From contig OY282444.1 in assembly GCA_958296125.1 (NCBI GenBank), positions 5,092,247 to 5,156,246 on the forward strand: a stretch of 64,000 bases of DNA. The letters run 5' to 3'. This DNA is from an uncultured Poribacteria bacterium (lineage in GTDB: Bacteria; Poribacteria; WGA-4E; PCPOR2b). This document shows, piece by piece, positions 1 to 8,897 of this stretch (its first letter is position 1; every line of letters starts with the position of its first letter). A program made the translations under genes and the position numbers. The notes beneath the pieces are model-generated. The model was given only the letters and a program-made list of their open reading frames with translations, made no database searches and had not been told where the DNA came from.

Positions 1-629
1 CCACTACCGTGAACGGTCAAACTGTGGTGGAAACTACATCCACCCGCTTTCAGCACCACCGGCACCGCTGCTGATTCGTCTATACCTTGGGCGTGCAAGA
101 AATCTCGCCTTTCATGGGGCCAAAGTCCCTTCTTGTAACTGCCGGGCAGCAACCGCACGCAACCGTTCTCTTCTGTAGCATCGTCCAAGGCTGTCCAGCA
201 ACTCACAAGCGTGGGCGGATCCACGGAAGCCCAATAAGCCGAATCCTGATGCCAAGAAACAATCGAACCGTGGAAAGCAGGTTTCATCAAGGTCTGGGTG
301 TGGAATAGTTTGATATCTTCCGTCCCAAGCAGCTCCGCAACGATGTCCAAGATATTCCGGTTGCTGGCATGGTCAAAAATCACTTCGTCGTAACGATGGG
401 GATCTAAGAGTTGCCAGACCTTGTCGCGACGGGGCACGTTCTCAAGTTCGCCTCTCTGGGCGGCAGCTTCTAGCCGCACCCCTGCCTGCTCCGCATTGGG
501 ATGCGAGCCATCTGCTAGGGCATCTACCCGCTCACGCAAGGCTTTTAATGCTTCCTCCGACAGGAAGGGCCCGTAAATCACAAATCCATCGCGTTCGTAA
601 TCTGCTTTTTGTTTATCCGTTAAGGTCAT
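1..629 (-). CDS. Phytanoyl-CoA dioxygenase (PhyH) family protein, 3' end cut by window edge
   Basis: Reading the minus strand from ATG at 627-629 gives an uninterrupted frame of 209 codons that leaves the window at base 1, so the C-terminus is missing. The start is fixed by a perfect AGGAGG box just upstream (632-640). The N-terminus (MTLTDKQKADYERDGFVIYG) is the usual PhyH opening. A WHQD segment supplies the HxD pair of the Fe(II)/2-oxoglutarate facial triad, followed by a SCWTALDDATEENGC stretch and LPGSYKKGLWPH, both typical of the family. A later FHHSLTVHGS segment probably carries the distal His. These enzymes hydroxylate small organic substrates using O2 and 2-oxoglutarate; the substrate cannot be read here. 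The next gene upstream on the same strand (the membrane-anchored protein) ends 46 bp away, so co-transcription is possible. Confidence 0.9.
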   Translation of the reverse strand, partial: MTLTDKQKADYERDGFVIYGPFLSEEALKALRERVDALADGSHPNAEQAGVRLEAAAQRGELENVPRRDKVWQLLDPHRYDEVIFDHASNRNILDIVAELLGTEDIKLFHTQTLMKPAFHGSIVSWHQDSAYWASVDPPTLVSCWTALDDATEENGCVRLLPGSYKKGLWPHERRDFLHAQGIDESAAVPVVLKAGGCSFHHSLTVHGS

Positions 630-675
630 CTGAGCCTCCTTGTATCGTTGATTCAGTAATTCCTGAGTGGTTCCT

Positions 676-2331
676 TTATTTTCCTTCCAAGATAATCTGA
701 ATTTCGGTCTCGACAAAATCATCGTTGAAATTGATGCCGGCGGTGATTAATCCGAGCGCTTCCAATGGGGGCAGGTTATCTATTATGCGCCGCATCAGTT
801 TTGCGTCGCCCCCCTGTGGAAGCATCAAACCGGCAATCGGAAGCAGACGTTTCAATTCCGGAATGAAAAGGCTTGGCTGAATCCGAATATGGCTATCGCT
901 TGGGTGCTTTAAGTGCTCAGGCATTTTCGTATCAGCCAACGTAACCTCCTGCCCGGTGAAGGCATTAATAGCAGACTTCACCCCCCCAAGCGTTGTGCCG
1001 ATGATCCAGTAATTATCGAGGAGCACATATCCTCCTTTTAGGGCGAAGATAAATCCGAGTTGGAGTTGTATCGGCTGTAACTCTATGCCTTGGTGCGCTA
1101 GCGGAGACGGGAATCGGAGCGGTTTACCGTTGAAAGCGATCTCAGTCCGCTTGAGTTTTGTTAAAACAGCTTCTAAGTTCGCTCGGTCTTGAATCGGGCA
1201 AATCAGGAGCATCGAAGGCACCAACGCGGGGGCACCCGTCGGGGGAGGGAGCAGTGCCAGCACAATTCTGGCTTCAAGGTGGCGTGATAAATCAATCCCA
1301 TTTTGCTGATATTTCAAGGGCAGATTGGCTTTCATCTGCTGCCACACCCCTGCGAGATTTACGTCGTTGCACTCACTCAGAAATGCAGTTTTTGCAGGAA
1401 GCATCGAAAACAGTTTTTCGTCTACTGGTCGTGGGGCTTGTCCTAGGGAACGGAAATCCCTGTTCCCTACATGCGAATTGGTGTTTCTAATTATTCGGTG
1501 TTGCGAGTAGATTACGCCATCCTCGTAGCGATTACTGAACGTCCACACATCGATCCCCTGTAATAATGATTTGAGAGGTTCGTCAAACTTAAAGACTTCA
1601 GCCAGTTTGGCAAGATTGATATAAACCGCGTTACGAGCGGTGTCATACTGTTGGTGCAGATAGTCGCCTGTCGCCGCTAGCGCGGTAAACCCCTGCTTCT
1701 GTTCGGTGTAGATGTCGGCCGTATCCTGAATCAAAGATTTATCTGTTGCCAGCAGACCGATCTTGCCAATAAAGGCATAGCTGAAGTTTTGCGGATAACC
1801 TGTGATAGTGTTGATATCCAGCTTTCCATAATTCTCCGTCAACCGTTTGTATTTGGGGTTGATGGGGGCTGTCGCGGTGAGTGCCGCAATTTCCAGTTTC
1901 TGCTTTGCTCCGAGGGCACTGATGAGCAGAAATGAAAATTTGCCGTCCCGCTTATAGACACTCAAAATCGCTTCTTCACTCAAGTAACCTCGAATCCGCT
2001 TGGGGTCAAATTTCCCGCCCATTTCGGCTTCCCACCGCCGCTTCTGATACATGAGCCGCCGCCACCAGAATTCGCTTCGGATTTCTGCAAGGATAGGTAT
2101 CTGTGTCGTCTGCATCCCCAATTCGCTCCGTTGAAACGTCTCAATGAAACTCCCAAGGTCCTTTACACTTACATAGCAGATGGGGGCATCGGGGAGCAGG
2201 GCAAGGAGGCTCTGATCCGGATCCCAGAGAGAGGTCCGGTGATAAATCAGCACAATCAAGAGCAAAAGGATGACAACTGCGCTGAAGATAAGAATCTGCT
2301 TCTTGGAGAGTTGAAAGCTTATGCGTGGCAA
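676..2331 (-). CDS. Membrane-anchored extracytoplasmic protein of unknown function (DUF3352-like)
   Basis: This 551-residue protein has one strong N-terminal transmembrane helix (about residues 12-29, rich in I/L/V after SKKQ), so most of it should lie outside the cytoplasm as a signal-anchored domain. The segment after the helix (LLALLPDAPICYVSVKDLGS) and the repeated mixed alpha/beta pattern resemble DUF3352-type proteins, but I cannot assign a function. The start is uncertain: the only in-frame option before the helix is TTG at 2331, without a good ribosome site. A palindrome at 1444-1469 is translated in frame and adds a stretch near residues 288-300 that looks inserted. It lies upstream of the PhyH gene on the same strand and diverges from the Gfo/Idh gene that follows. 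Confidence 0.75.
   Translation of the reverse strand: MPRISFQLSKKQILIFSAVVILLLLIVLIYHRTSLWDPDQSLLALLPDAPICYVSVKDLGSFIETFQRSELGMQTTQIPILAEIRSEFWWRRLMYQKRRWEAEMGGKFDPKRIRGYLSEEAILSVYKRDGKFSFLLISALGAKQKLEIAALTATAPINPKYKRLTENYGKLDINTITGYPQNFSYAFIGKIGLLATDKSLIQDTADIYTEQKQGFTALAATGDYLHQQYDTARNAVYINLAKLAEVFKFDEPLKSLLQGIDVWTFSNRYEDGVIYSQHRIIRNTNSHVGNRDFRSLGQAPRPVDEKLFSMLPAKTAFLSECNDVNLAGVWQQMKANLPLKYQQNGIDLSRHLEARIVLALLPPPTGAPALVPSMLLICPIQDRANLEAVLTKLKRTEIAFNGKPLRFPSPLAHQGIELQPIQLQLGFIFALKGGYVLLDNYWIIGTTLGGVKSAINAFTGQEVTLADTKMPEHLKHPSDSHIRIQPSLFIPELKRLLPIAGLMLPQGGDAKLMRRIIDNLPPLEALGLITAGINFNDDFVETEIQIILEGK
1444..1469. repeat. Palindromic element inside a coding sequence
   Basis: TAGGGAAC at 1444-1451 is matched by its exact reverse complement GTTCCCTA at 1462-1469, with a 10-base loop. 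The element lies inside the open frame of the membrane-anchored protein and is read through, encoding part of NRDFRSLG. Such palindromes normally sit between genes; in-frame placement recalls the palindromic elements known in Rickettsia coding sequences. I infer an insertion, not proven without homologues lacking it. Confidence 0.6.
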
Positions 2332-2374
2332 AGGGAGTTAGCAGTGTGAAGAAAATTGGTTGATGATAATCCGG

Positions 2375-2403
2375 TTGAATTAATATCCAAAACCTTATAA
2401 AAT
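2375..2403 (+). promoter_or_regulatory. Candidate sigma-70 promoter of the sugar-acid catabolic cluster
   Basis: TTGAAT (2375-2380) and TAAAAT (2398-2403) are separated by 17 bp. They match the vegetative consensus at four and five of six positions. A transcript would begin near 2410, about 100 nt ahead of the Gfo/Idh start codon. It is the only good match in the gap between the divergent genes. Confidence 0.45.
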
Positions 2404-2507
2404 AGGACGTGCAGTCTAATATACCACTACCTGCAAGCAACGTCAAGCACGAAAGCGTGGGAATAATGATCCAGCAGTCAAACTCCACAACCGATTTCGG
2501 AGGTCTT

Positions 2508-3668
2508 ATGAAAACCTATCGCGTCGCAATTTTAGGATGTCGTGGACGGGGCACCGCCGCGGGCCGCGCCTATCACGCCCATCCACGCATCGAAGTCGTC
2601 GCATTGTGTGATCTTGTTCAGGAACGACTGGACACTCTCGGCGACGAGTTGGGTGTTGCTGCCCGGTTTACGGATTTGGACGAGATGATTGTCCAAACCC
2701 AACCCGACATCGTAGCTATCCCAACGGGGACAGAGTTCCACTACCCACTCTGTATGCGGGTATTGGAACATGGTGTCCATATTGAAGTTGAAAAGCCGAT
2801 GTGTGTTGACCTTGAAGGCACAAGTGCAGTGATGGCAAAGGCAAAGGAGAAAGGAGTTCGGGTGGCGGTCCATCACCAGGGGCGCGTTGGCGCGCTCATG
2901 CGAGCGATGTATAAGGCGTTCACCGAAGGCACGATTGGCGAACTCCGTTATATCAACAGCCGCGGCAAAGGCTACTACGGTGGCTTGGGATTGATGAACA
3001 TCGGCACGCATCAGCTGAACAATATGCTGAAGTTTGCGGGTCATTGTCGTAGTGTTTCCGCCGTTGCGCTGACCGACGGCCATCCCATCACGCCCGATGA
3101 TGTCCTACCATCTCCGCTCGGCATGGGGACGATTGCGGGGGAATCTATCACAGCGACGCTCCACTTCGACAACGGTGTCACCGCGAATCTCCTGCAACAC
3201 CGCTTCCCCGCTAGTCCGGTGATGGAAATCGTCGGTACTGAAGGCAAACTCTTCGGTTCGGCGTGTCTGCTCATCAAAGGCGGTGCGTGGCATCTGCCGC
3301 AACCTGTCTATATTCCAGAGGGAAGGTCTGATCAATGGGAGCCGCTAGAACCCGTCTACCCGGAGCACTATGACCGCTCAAGTCCAGCCAAGCTGGATGA
3401 TTACTGGTTCGTTGAGGAGTATGTTTCCGCCTTGGACCAAGACCGGGACCACGAGTGCTGCGGTGCAGAGGGGCACCATATCGTGGGTATTATGATGGGG
3501 ATTTTCGAGTCAGCGGCGTATGGGAAGCGGATTGACCTGCCCCAAAAATGCCTTGAGCATCCACTGCTCCGCTGGCGGCGTGAACAAGGTTTAGCACCCC
3601 CTGAAACCATGCCTCGGGACTATCGCGAGTGGCTGGCGGTGGAAGATCAGCGGCTCGGACGGAATTAG
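2508..3668 (+). CDS. Gfo/Idh/MocA family NAD(P)-dependent oxidoreductase
   Basis: A 386-residue protein with an N-terminal Rossmann fold (VAILGCRGRGTAAGRAY, a G-rich dinucleotide loop) and the family hallmark EKP motif (VEKPMCVD, Lys96), whose Lys usually contacts substrate. The C-terminal alpha/beta dehydrogenase domain contains GTHQLNNMLKF, with the His typical of the catalytic region. The frame is open upstream to 2409, but ATG 2508 is chosen because CGGAGG ends 4-5 bases before it and the Rossmann strand starts at once. Family members oxidise or reduce sugars, inositols and sugar derivatives. It heads a same-strand run with an enolase-superfamily enzyme, a sulfatase and a mannonate dehydratase, suggesting a sugar or sugar-acid substrate. 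The exact substrate is not readable. Confidence 0.9.
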   Translation: MKTYRVAILGCRGRGTAAGRAYHAHPRIEVVALCDLVQERLDTLGDELGVAARFTDLDEMIVQTQPDIVAIPTGTEFHYPLCMRVLEHGVHIEVEKPMCVDLEGTSAVMAKAKEKGVRVAVHHQGRVGALMRAMYKAFTEGTIGELRYINSRGKGYYGGLGLMNIGTHQLNNMLKFAGHCRSVSAVALTDGHPITPDDVLPSPLGMGTIAGESITATLHFDNGVTANLLQHRFPASPVMEIVGTEGKLFGSACLLIKGGAWHLPQPVYIPEGRSDQWEPLEPVYPEHYDRSSPAKLDDYWFVEEYVSALDQDRDHECCGAEGHHIVGIMMGIFESAAYGKRIDLPQKCLEHPLLRWRREQGLAPPETMPRDYREWLAVEDQRLGRN

Positions 3669-3725
3669 GCAATTTTGTGTCTACGCGCTTAGGGGATAGG
3701 CTTTTCCAAAACGAAAGGAACGCTG

Positions 3726-4886
3726 ATGAAAATTGCACAAATCGAAATATATCCGCTTGAGGCAAAGTTATCGACACCGTTCGGCTGGTCTCAGCGATGG
3801 ACAGATACACGCATGACAACCGCGGTGAAGATTACCGCTGATGACGGGACGCACGGCTGGGGCGAGAGTGGCGATCCACGGACGATGGAAGCTCTCGCCC
3901 CACTGCTCATCGGCAAAGACCCACGACGCACAGAGGCAATTTGGCAGATGCTATATATGCTTGGGTATCAAGGGCACGGTTTTGCCGGACCGCAGATGCT
4001 CGCCATCAGTGCGTTCGACATGGCACTGTGGGATATTGCCGGAAAAGCCATCGGGTTGCCAGTTTGTGAGCTGCTAGGCGGGAGGGTGCGTGACCGCATC
4101 CCTGTATACGCCACCGGACTCTACTACACGGAGGACGATTTTCCGGAGGCTTTGACCGAAGAAGCCCTCGGATATGCTCAGGCAGGTTTCACGGGGATGA
4201 AAATGAAGATCGGCGGCAAGCCAGTTGAGGAGGATATCAAACGAGTATATCACCTTCGTGAGGCACTTGGTCCACAAACGCATCTCATGGTGGACGCAAA
4301 CGAGGCTTATAGTCCGACAACAGCGGTTAGGGTGGCTCAAAAACTTGCCGACGCGGACCTGATGTGGTTTGAAGAACCGTGTGGATCTTACAATGATGAG
4401 GGCAATCTGCTTGTTCAACAGTTGGGTTTGATGCCCATCGCCGGTGGTGAAAGTCTGAAGTCGCGGTATGAATTCGCTGAACGCCTCGCCAGCCACATGT
4501 TCGACATTATTCAGCCGGACATCGTCAACGCCGGTGGGGTGTCAGAGATGTTCAAGCTCGGCCACATGGCAAACGCCTTCGGTGTCCACTTTAATCCACA
4601 TTTTTGGGGGACTGGGATTAGTCTATCAGCGACACTGCATGTGGTTGCCTGTCTGCCATCAAATCCACCCTCCGACTCTCCTGAACCGTACATCAATCAA
4701 TCCGTTATGGAGTTTGATCGGACCCCCCATCCGATTCGGGAGAACCTCACAGATCCGATTTTTGATCAGGTGAATAGCCACATCGCAGTCCCAACGACTC
4801 CAGGGTTAGGAATCGAGGTGATTGAAGCGGAAGTCCGCCGATTCTTGGCAGGGGGACTGAGTTCTCCGATTCGGGTTGGCGCGTGA
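3726..4886 (+). CDS. Mandelate racemase/muconate lactonizing enzyme family protein (enolase superfamily, probable sugar-acid dehydratase)
   Basis: A 386-residue enolase-superfamily enzyme with all catalytic positions visible: KMK (Lys159/Lys161) on the second barrel strand, metal ligands Asp190 (MVDANEAY), Glu216 (WFEEPCG) and Glu242 (GGES), and an Asp265/His292 dyad (QPDIVNAGG, NPHFWG). This arrangement belongs to the mandelate racemase subgroup, whose members abstract the alpha proton of a carboxylate, mostly dehydrating aldonic or uronic acids. The lid domain fills residues 1-125. The start has GAAAGGA upstream. It lies 57 bp after the Gfo/Idh gene and is followed by a sulfatase and a mannonate dehydratase, so acid-sugar breakdown is the likely role. 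Substrate specificity is an inference. Confidence 0.9.
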   Translation: MKIAQIEIYPLEAKLSTPFGWSQRWTDTRMTTAVKITADDGTHGWGESGDPRTMEALAPLLIGKDPRRTEAIWQMLYMLGYQGHGFAGPQMLAISAFDMALWDIAGKAIGLPVCELLGGRVRDRIPVYATGLYYTEDDFPEALTEEALGYAQAGFTGMKMKIGGKPVEEDIKRVYHLREALGPQTHLMVDANEAYSPTTAVRVAQKLADADLMWFEEPCGSYNDEGNLLVQQLGLMPIAGGESLKSRYEFAERLASHMFDIIQPDIVNAGGVSEMFKLGHMANAFGVHFNPHFWGTGISLSATLHVVACLPSNPPSDSPEPYINQSVMEFDRTPHPIRENLTDPIFDQVNSHIAVPTTPGLGIEVIEAEVRRFLAGGLSSPIRVGA

Positions 4887-5021
4887 TTCACTAGTGCTTT
4901 TTAATTTGCTACAGTTTATGTGTTGAGGTGGCAAGGGTAAACTTGAGGGAGATGGTGATAATAGATAAAGCGAACCAACCTTAATGATTATAACACCTAC
5001 TTCAGACAAAGGAGACTTAGA

Positions 5022-6560
5022 ATGACCGACAAACGCCCGAACATCCTATTTGCTTTCGCTGACGACTGGGGCAGGTATGCCAGCGCGTATCAACAGATCG
5101 AAGGGGATAGCACCCCCAATGCCCTATTGGACACGCCGAACTTTGACCGCGTGGCATGTGAGGGGGTCCTATTCACCAACGCTTTCGTGCCCGCGCCTTC
5201 CTGCACGCCGTGCCGCAGTTCTTTACTCACGGGTCGCTACTTCTGGCAGACGGGGCGTGGGGCAATCCTCCAGGGAGCGGTCTGGGATGCGGCCATCCCC
5301 TCATATCCCTTACTGCTGGAAGAAGCGGGCTACCATATCGGCTACACCTACAAAGCATGGTCACCGGGGACACCGCGCGATGCACCCTACGGTGGAGAGC
5401 GGACCCGCTACGCACCGGCAGGAACAAAATTCGGCGAGTTTTCGTTCGTTGCCACGGAAAATGTTCCCGAACACGGTGTCGAGGGCGCGAAACAGATTCT
5501 CTATGACGAATCGCGTCAAAACTTCGATGCCTTTCTAGAGGCACGCCCCCCGGATACACCATTCTGCTACTGGTGGGGACCCACAAACACGCATCGCAAA
5601 TGGCAGCGGGGGTCTGGCCAGGCACTCTGGGGGTTAGACCCGGACGACCTGAAGGGGCGTCTACCTGCTTTTCTGCCGGACGTGCACGATGTGCGCGAGG
5701 ATGTCTGCGATTACTTGGGTGAATGTCTCGCTGTGGATGCCGGGCTCGGCTTGCTTCTGTCCCGTCTAGAAGAGTTAGGGGAATTGGATAATACACTAAT
5801 TGTCGTGAGCGGCGATCACGGCATTCCGGGCTTCCCACGCGGCAAATGCAACCTATACAATCTTGGTTGCGAGGTGGCACTAGCGGCGCGTTGGCCTGGA
5901 CATGTCCCCGCCGGTCGAACGGTAAACGACTTTGTGAACCTCATGGATTTGGCACCGACCTTCATGGAAGCTGCTGGACTTGAACCCCACAGCGACATGA
6001 CGGCTCGGAGTCTGCTCAATGTCCTGACCTCATCACAAAGCGGTCAGGTGGATCCGGAGCGGACTTTCGTTGTTACCGGTCGAGAACGACATGTTGGCAC
6101 AGCGCGGGAGAGGAATCTGCCTTATCCGCAACGCGCTATCCGCACGAAGGATTTCCTGTATATCCGCAACTTCGCTCCTGACCGTTGGCCGATGGGTGAC
6201 CCAAAAGGTTTGGACAATCCTACCGCGGAGGCTCCGTCGTTTGACGAACTGTGCAATGACACAAGAATCGTCTATCCCGACATGGATGCCAGCCCAACGA
6301 AGGCGTGGATGATTCACCACCGTGCGGAGACGCAGGTGTGCAAGCTATTCGAGATGGGGTTCGGAAAGTTCCCAGCGGAGGAACTCTACGACCTGCGGGT
6401 AGACCCCCACTATCTGAACAACGTGGCGGCAGCCCCTGCCTATAGAGCGGTCCAACAACAACTCTCTGATCAGCTCATGAGTGTTCTGAAAGAACAGAAG
6501 GATCCACGAGTTGTCGAGCCGGACTGCCGTTTCGAGCGTTCCCCATTCACAGACATCTAG
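5022..6560 (+). CDS. Type I (formylglycine-dependent) sulfatase
   Basis: A 512-residue alkaline-phosphatase-superfamily sulfatase. The N-terminus [12 protein letters not shown] supplies metal-binding Asp14/Asp15. [12 protein letters not shown] (Cys61-Arg65) is the CxPxR signature in which the Cys is oxidised to formylglycine. GDHG (Asp265/His266) gives further metal ligands. The C-terminus has the usual [15 protein letters not shown] segment. There is no clear signal peptide, so it may be cytoplasmic or exported by an unseen route; that is odd for a polysaccharide sulfatase and points to small sulfated sugars or esters. AAGGAGA precedes the ATG. Flanking genes are the enolase-superfamily dehydratase and mannonate dehydratase. 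No formylglycine-generating enzyme gene is present in the window. Confidence 0.95.
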   Translation: MTDKRPNILFAFADDWGRYASAYQQIEGDSTPNALLDTPNFDRVACEGVLFTNAFVPAPSCTPCRSSLLTGRYFWQTGRGAILQGAVWDAAIPSYPLLLEEAGYHIGYTYKAWSPGTPRDAPYGGERTRYAPAGTKFGEFSFVATENVPEHGVEGAKQILYDESRQNFDAFLEARPPDTPFCYWWGPTNTHRKWQRGSGQALWGLDPDDLKGRLPAFLPDVHDVREDVCDYLGECLAVDAGLGLLLSRLEELGELDNTLIVVSGDHGIPGFPRGKCNLYNLGCEVALAARWPGHVPAGRTVNDFVNLMDLAPTFMEAAGLEPHSDMTARSLLNVLTSSQSGQVDPERTFVVTGRERHVGTARERNLPYPQRAIRTKDFLYIRNFAPDRWPMGDPKGLDNPTAEAPSFDELCNDTRIVYPDMDASPTKAWMIHHRAETQVCKLFEMGFGKFPAEELYDLRVDPHYLNNVAAAPAYRAVQQQLSDQLMSVLKEQKDPRVVEPDCRFERSPFTDI

Positions 6561-6598
6561 AGCGTATCGATTAACTAATTTGAGAAAGGCAAACGTAT

Positions 6599-7591
6599 AT
6601 GATTCAGATTGCAGAAATGCTCGGCCCACACCCCTCGCCGCTGTGGAGATTGGTCAAGCAGTGCGGCGTTGATTACGCAGTCGGCGCGATGGACTTCCAG
6701 AACGACACAGAAAACCTACCACTGGCGGAACGACCGTGGGGGTATAATTCGCTCACACGGGTGAAAAAGGCTTACGAGGACGGCGGATTTAAACTTGCTG
6801 TCATTGAGAGTCGGCCTCCGTTGAACAAAGCCAAACTTGGATTGCCCGGACGGGACGCGGAAATCGAAACTGCTTGTGAACTCATCCGTAATATGGGAAA
6901 ACTGGACATTCCGGTCTGGTGTTATGAGTGGATGGCGGTGTTCAATTGGATGCGTACCTCTACGGCGATACCTTCTCGCGGCGGCGCGCTAGTGACAGGC
7001 TACGACAATGAACAGATGCATAACGAGCCAAACACTGAATACGGCGTTGTGACTGAGGAACAGTTGTGGGAGAACCTGGAATACTTCCTTGAGCGTGTCG
7101 TGCCGGTGGCTGAAGAGGCTAACGTCAAATTGGCGATGCATCCCGATGACCCGCCGCTTTCTCCCATCCGGGGGATTGGTCGGATTATGCGGAGCGTCGA
7201 AAACTATCAGCGTCTGATTGATCTGGTGCCGAGTCCGGTGAACGGGATTACGCTCTGTCAAGGCAACTTTACACTGATGACAGACAATCTTCCGTCGGTC
7301 ATCCGTCATTTCGGGGAGCAGAACAAAATCTTCTTCGTGCATCTGCGTGATGTGAAGGGGACATCGGAGCGATTTGAGGAGACCTTCCACGACGACGGCA
7401 AGACCGATATGTTAGCGTGTCTAGAGGCATATCGGGAGATTGGATTCAACGGCGTGCTGCGTCCCGACCATGTGCCAACAATGGAGGGCGATAGCAACGA
7501 ATACGCGGGATATTCATCGCTTGGACGGCTGTTTGCCATCGGTTATATCAAAGGGTTGCGTGAATCAATTTTGACATATTCCCAAACCTAA
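6599..7591 (+). CDS. uxuA: Mannonate dehydratase family protein (UxuA-like)
   Basis: This 330-residue protein carries UxuA features: [17 protein letters not shown] in the middle, [19 protein letters not shown] with the metal-binding His, FHDDGKTDM, and [12 protein letters not shown] near the C-terminus. UxuA removes water from D-mannonate to give 2-keto-3-deoxygluconate, the step after fructuronate reduction in hexuronate breakdown. It is shorter than the roughly 390-residue E. coli enzyme but complete in the core motifs. An AAAGG box precedes the ATG. It closes the plus-strand cluster starting at 2508. No kinase or aldolase (KdgK, KdgA) follows, so the pathway must be completed elsewhere. 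A related dehydratase with another sugar-acid substrate is possible. Confidence 0.85.
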   Translation: MIQIAEMLGPHPSPLWRLVKQCGVDYAVGAMDFQNDTENLPLAERPWGYNSLTRVKKAYEDGGFKLAVIESRPPLNKAKLGLPGRDAEIETACELIRNMGKLDIPVWCYEWMAVFNWMRTSTAIPSRGGALVTGYDNEQMHNEPNTEYGVVTEEQLWENLEYFLERVVPVAEEANVKLAMHPDDPPLSPIRGIGRIMRSVENYQRLIDLVPSPVNGITLCQGNFTLMTDNLPSVIRHFGEQNKIFFVHLRDVKGTSERFEETFHDDGKTDMLACLEAYREIGFNGVLRPDHVPTMEGDSNEYAGYSSLGRLFAIGYIKGLRESILTYSQT

Positions 7592-7595
7592 AGGT

Positions 7596-7645
7596 GATTC
7601 TATATCCGTGCCGTCCCTGGTCTCGGAACGGAGGTCTCGGCACGG
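7596..7645. repeat. Dispersed intergenic repeat, copy A (CCGTGCCG family)
   Basis: Bases 7596-7632 match 39226-39262 at 35 of 37 positions. Within the element CCGTGCCG (7606-7613) faces its exact inverse CGGCACGG (7638-7645), so it can fold as a hairpin. Related elements lie at 10652-10715 and 48420-48465. A second small palindrome, GGGCTAAAGCCC, follows at 7699-7710. No gene is present from 7592 to 7898; the gap holds these repeats and the promoter of the next operon. Confidence 0.7.
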
Positions 7646-7806
7646 ACAGGGCAGGCCCGATGCAATCGGGGCTAGAACGGACAAGGCTTGGGTTTTACGG
7701 GCTAAAGCCCCATTTGATAAGAGCTAAATCGGGGGGCTCACTGCCGCAAGATGTGTCATGGTAATAGCGTGGCAAAAAAAATCTGCTGCAAATCGGTAGA
7801 TATTCT

Positions 7807-7835
7807 TTGACAAACCGATCAATACAGGTTATAAT
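7807..7835 (+). promoter_or_regulatory. Perfect-consensus sigma-70 promoter of the iron ABC operon
   Basis: TTGACA (7807-7812) and TATAAT (7830-7835) are both exact consensus and lie exactly 17 bp apart. Transcription should begin near 7842, giving a leader of about 57 nt before the ATG at 7899. A promoter this strong in front of a metal importer is normally held down by a repressor. Confidence 0.8.
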
Positions 7836-7863
7836 TATAATTATGTTTTTGAAACTGAATCTC

Positions 7864-7886
7864 AATATCAATAAGATAATATCATT
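7864..7886. promoter_or_regulatory. Candidate repressor (Fur-like?) site downstream of the promoter
   Basis: The AT-rich leader contains overlapping inverted repeats: TATC(7866-7869)-AATAA-GATA(7875-7878) and GATAATATC (7875-7883), the latter a perfect 9-bp palindrome. They resemble the GATAAT hexamers from which Fur boxes are built, but the full 19-bp consensus is not met. Position between the predicted start site and the ribosome site suits a repressor. Low certainty. Confidence 0.3.
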
Positions 7887-7898
7887 TTTGGAGGGACA

Positions 7899-8897
7899 AT
7901 GCTAAGATATCTAGTTGGAATTCTAGGTCTATTTCTAACTGTATGGACGGTTGGTGCCGCCGGTGACAGTGAGTTGGTCGTCTACTCAGGACGCAGCAAG
8001 GGTTTGGTTCACCCCATTATCAAGCAGTTTGAGAAGGAGAAGGGCATCACGGTCAAGGTGCGTTACGGTGCCACCGCTCAACTCGCGGTGGCTTTGTTGG
8101 AAGAGGGATCGAAAAGCCCCGCCGATCTTTTCTGGGCACAAGATGCCGGGGCACTCGGTGCAGTTAGCAAACAGGGGTTGTTTCAGGCGTTACCCGAATC
8201 CATCTTGTCGAAAGTTCCGGACAGATTTCGCAACTCTGAAGGAATGTGGATTGCAACGAGTGGTCGCGCGCGGGTCCTCGCTTATGCGCCTGAGCGTGTC
8301 AAGGCGGATGAATTGCCCAGCAGTATCTTCGATTTGACCGACGCAAAGTGGAACGGACGGGTCGGCTGGGCACCACAGAACGCGTCATTTCAAGCCTTCG
8401 TAACAGCGATGCGTGTCCTTGAGGGAGAGGAAAAAGCGGAGGAATGGCTGCGCGGCATGAAGGCAAACGGTGCGAAAAGCTACCCGAAAAACACCCCTAT
8501 TATTCGGGCACTTGCCGCTGGAGAAATTGACCTTGGTTTACCTAACCACTATTACTTGATGCGCTTCAAAAAGAGTGACTCTAGGTTCCCTGTTGAGCAA
8601 ACTTTCTTTACGTCCAGTGATCCGGGGAATCTCGTCAACGTCGCTGGAATCGGTATCCTGAAAAGCAGCCGTCACACTGAAGAGGTCAGTAGCTTCGTCC
8701 AATTCCTGCTATCTCCAAAAGTGCAGCAATTCTTCATCAGCGAGGTCTTCGAGTATCCTGTCACGGATGCGGTCATCCCTAGCGAAAAATTGCTGCCACT
8801 GGATGAGCTCTTAAAACTTACGCCCGAGCTCAACTTAGAAGAGTTGGACGACCTAGAAGGGACCTTGAAACTTCTGCACAAGGCGGGTATTCTGTGA
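7899..8897 (+). CDS. Fe3+-type ABC transporter substrate-binding protein
   Basis: A 332-residue periplasmic binding protein. Residues 1-20 form a signal peptide (hydrophobic run ending AAG), and the mature part opens with ELVVYSGRSKGLV, the usual start of FbpA/Idi-type ferric binding proteins. The adjacent tyrosines Tyr218-Tyr219 (NHYYLMRF) match the pair that ligates Fe3+ in this family. It would capture ferric iron in the periplasm and hand it to the permease that follows. GGAGGG lies just before the ATG. Its stop overlaps the permease start by four bases (GTGA), implying translational coupling. A perfect sigma-70 promoter lies upstream. Other cargo, such as sulfate or a phosphonate, is less likely given the Tyr pair. 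Confidence 0.9.
   Translation: MLRYLVGILGLFLTVWTVGAAGDSELVVYSGRSKGLVHPIIKQFEKEKGITVKVRYGATAQLAVALLEEGSKSPADLFWAQDAGALGAVSKQGLFQALPESILSKVPDRFRNSEGMWIATSGRARVLAYAPERVKADELPSSIFDLTDAKWNGRVGWAPQNASFQAFVTAMRVLEGEEKAEEWLRGMKANGAKSYPKNTPIIRALAAGEIDLGLPNHYYLMRFKKSDSRFPVEQTFFTSSDPGNLVNVAGIGILKSSRHTEEVSSFVQFLLSPKVQQFFISEVFEYPVTDAVIPSEKLLPLDELLKLTPELNLEELDDLEGTLKLLHKAGIL

Noticed and set aside
7770..7795. Possible sigma-54 promoter TGGCA...TGCTGCA before the ferric importer
   Set aside because: The GG and GC are not 10 bp apart, and a perfect sigma-70 promoter lies just downstream.
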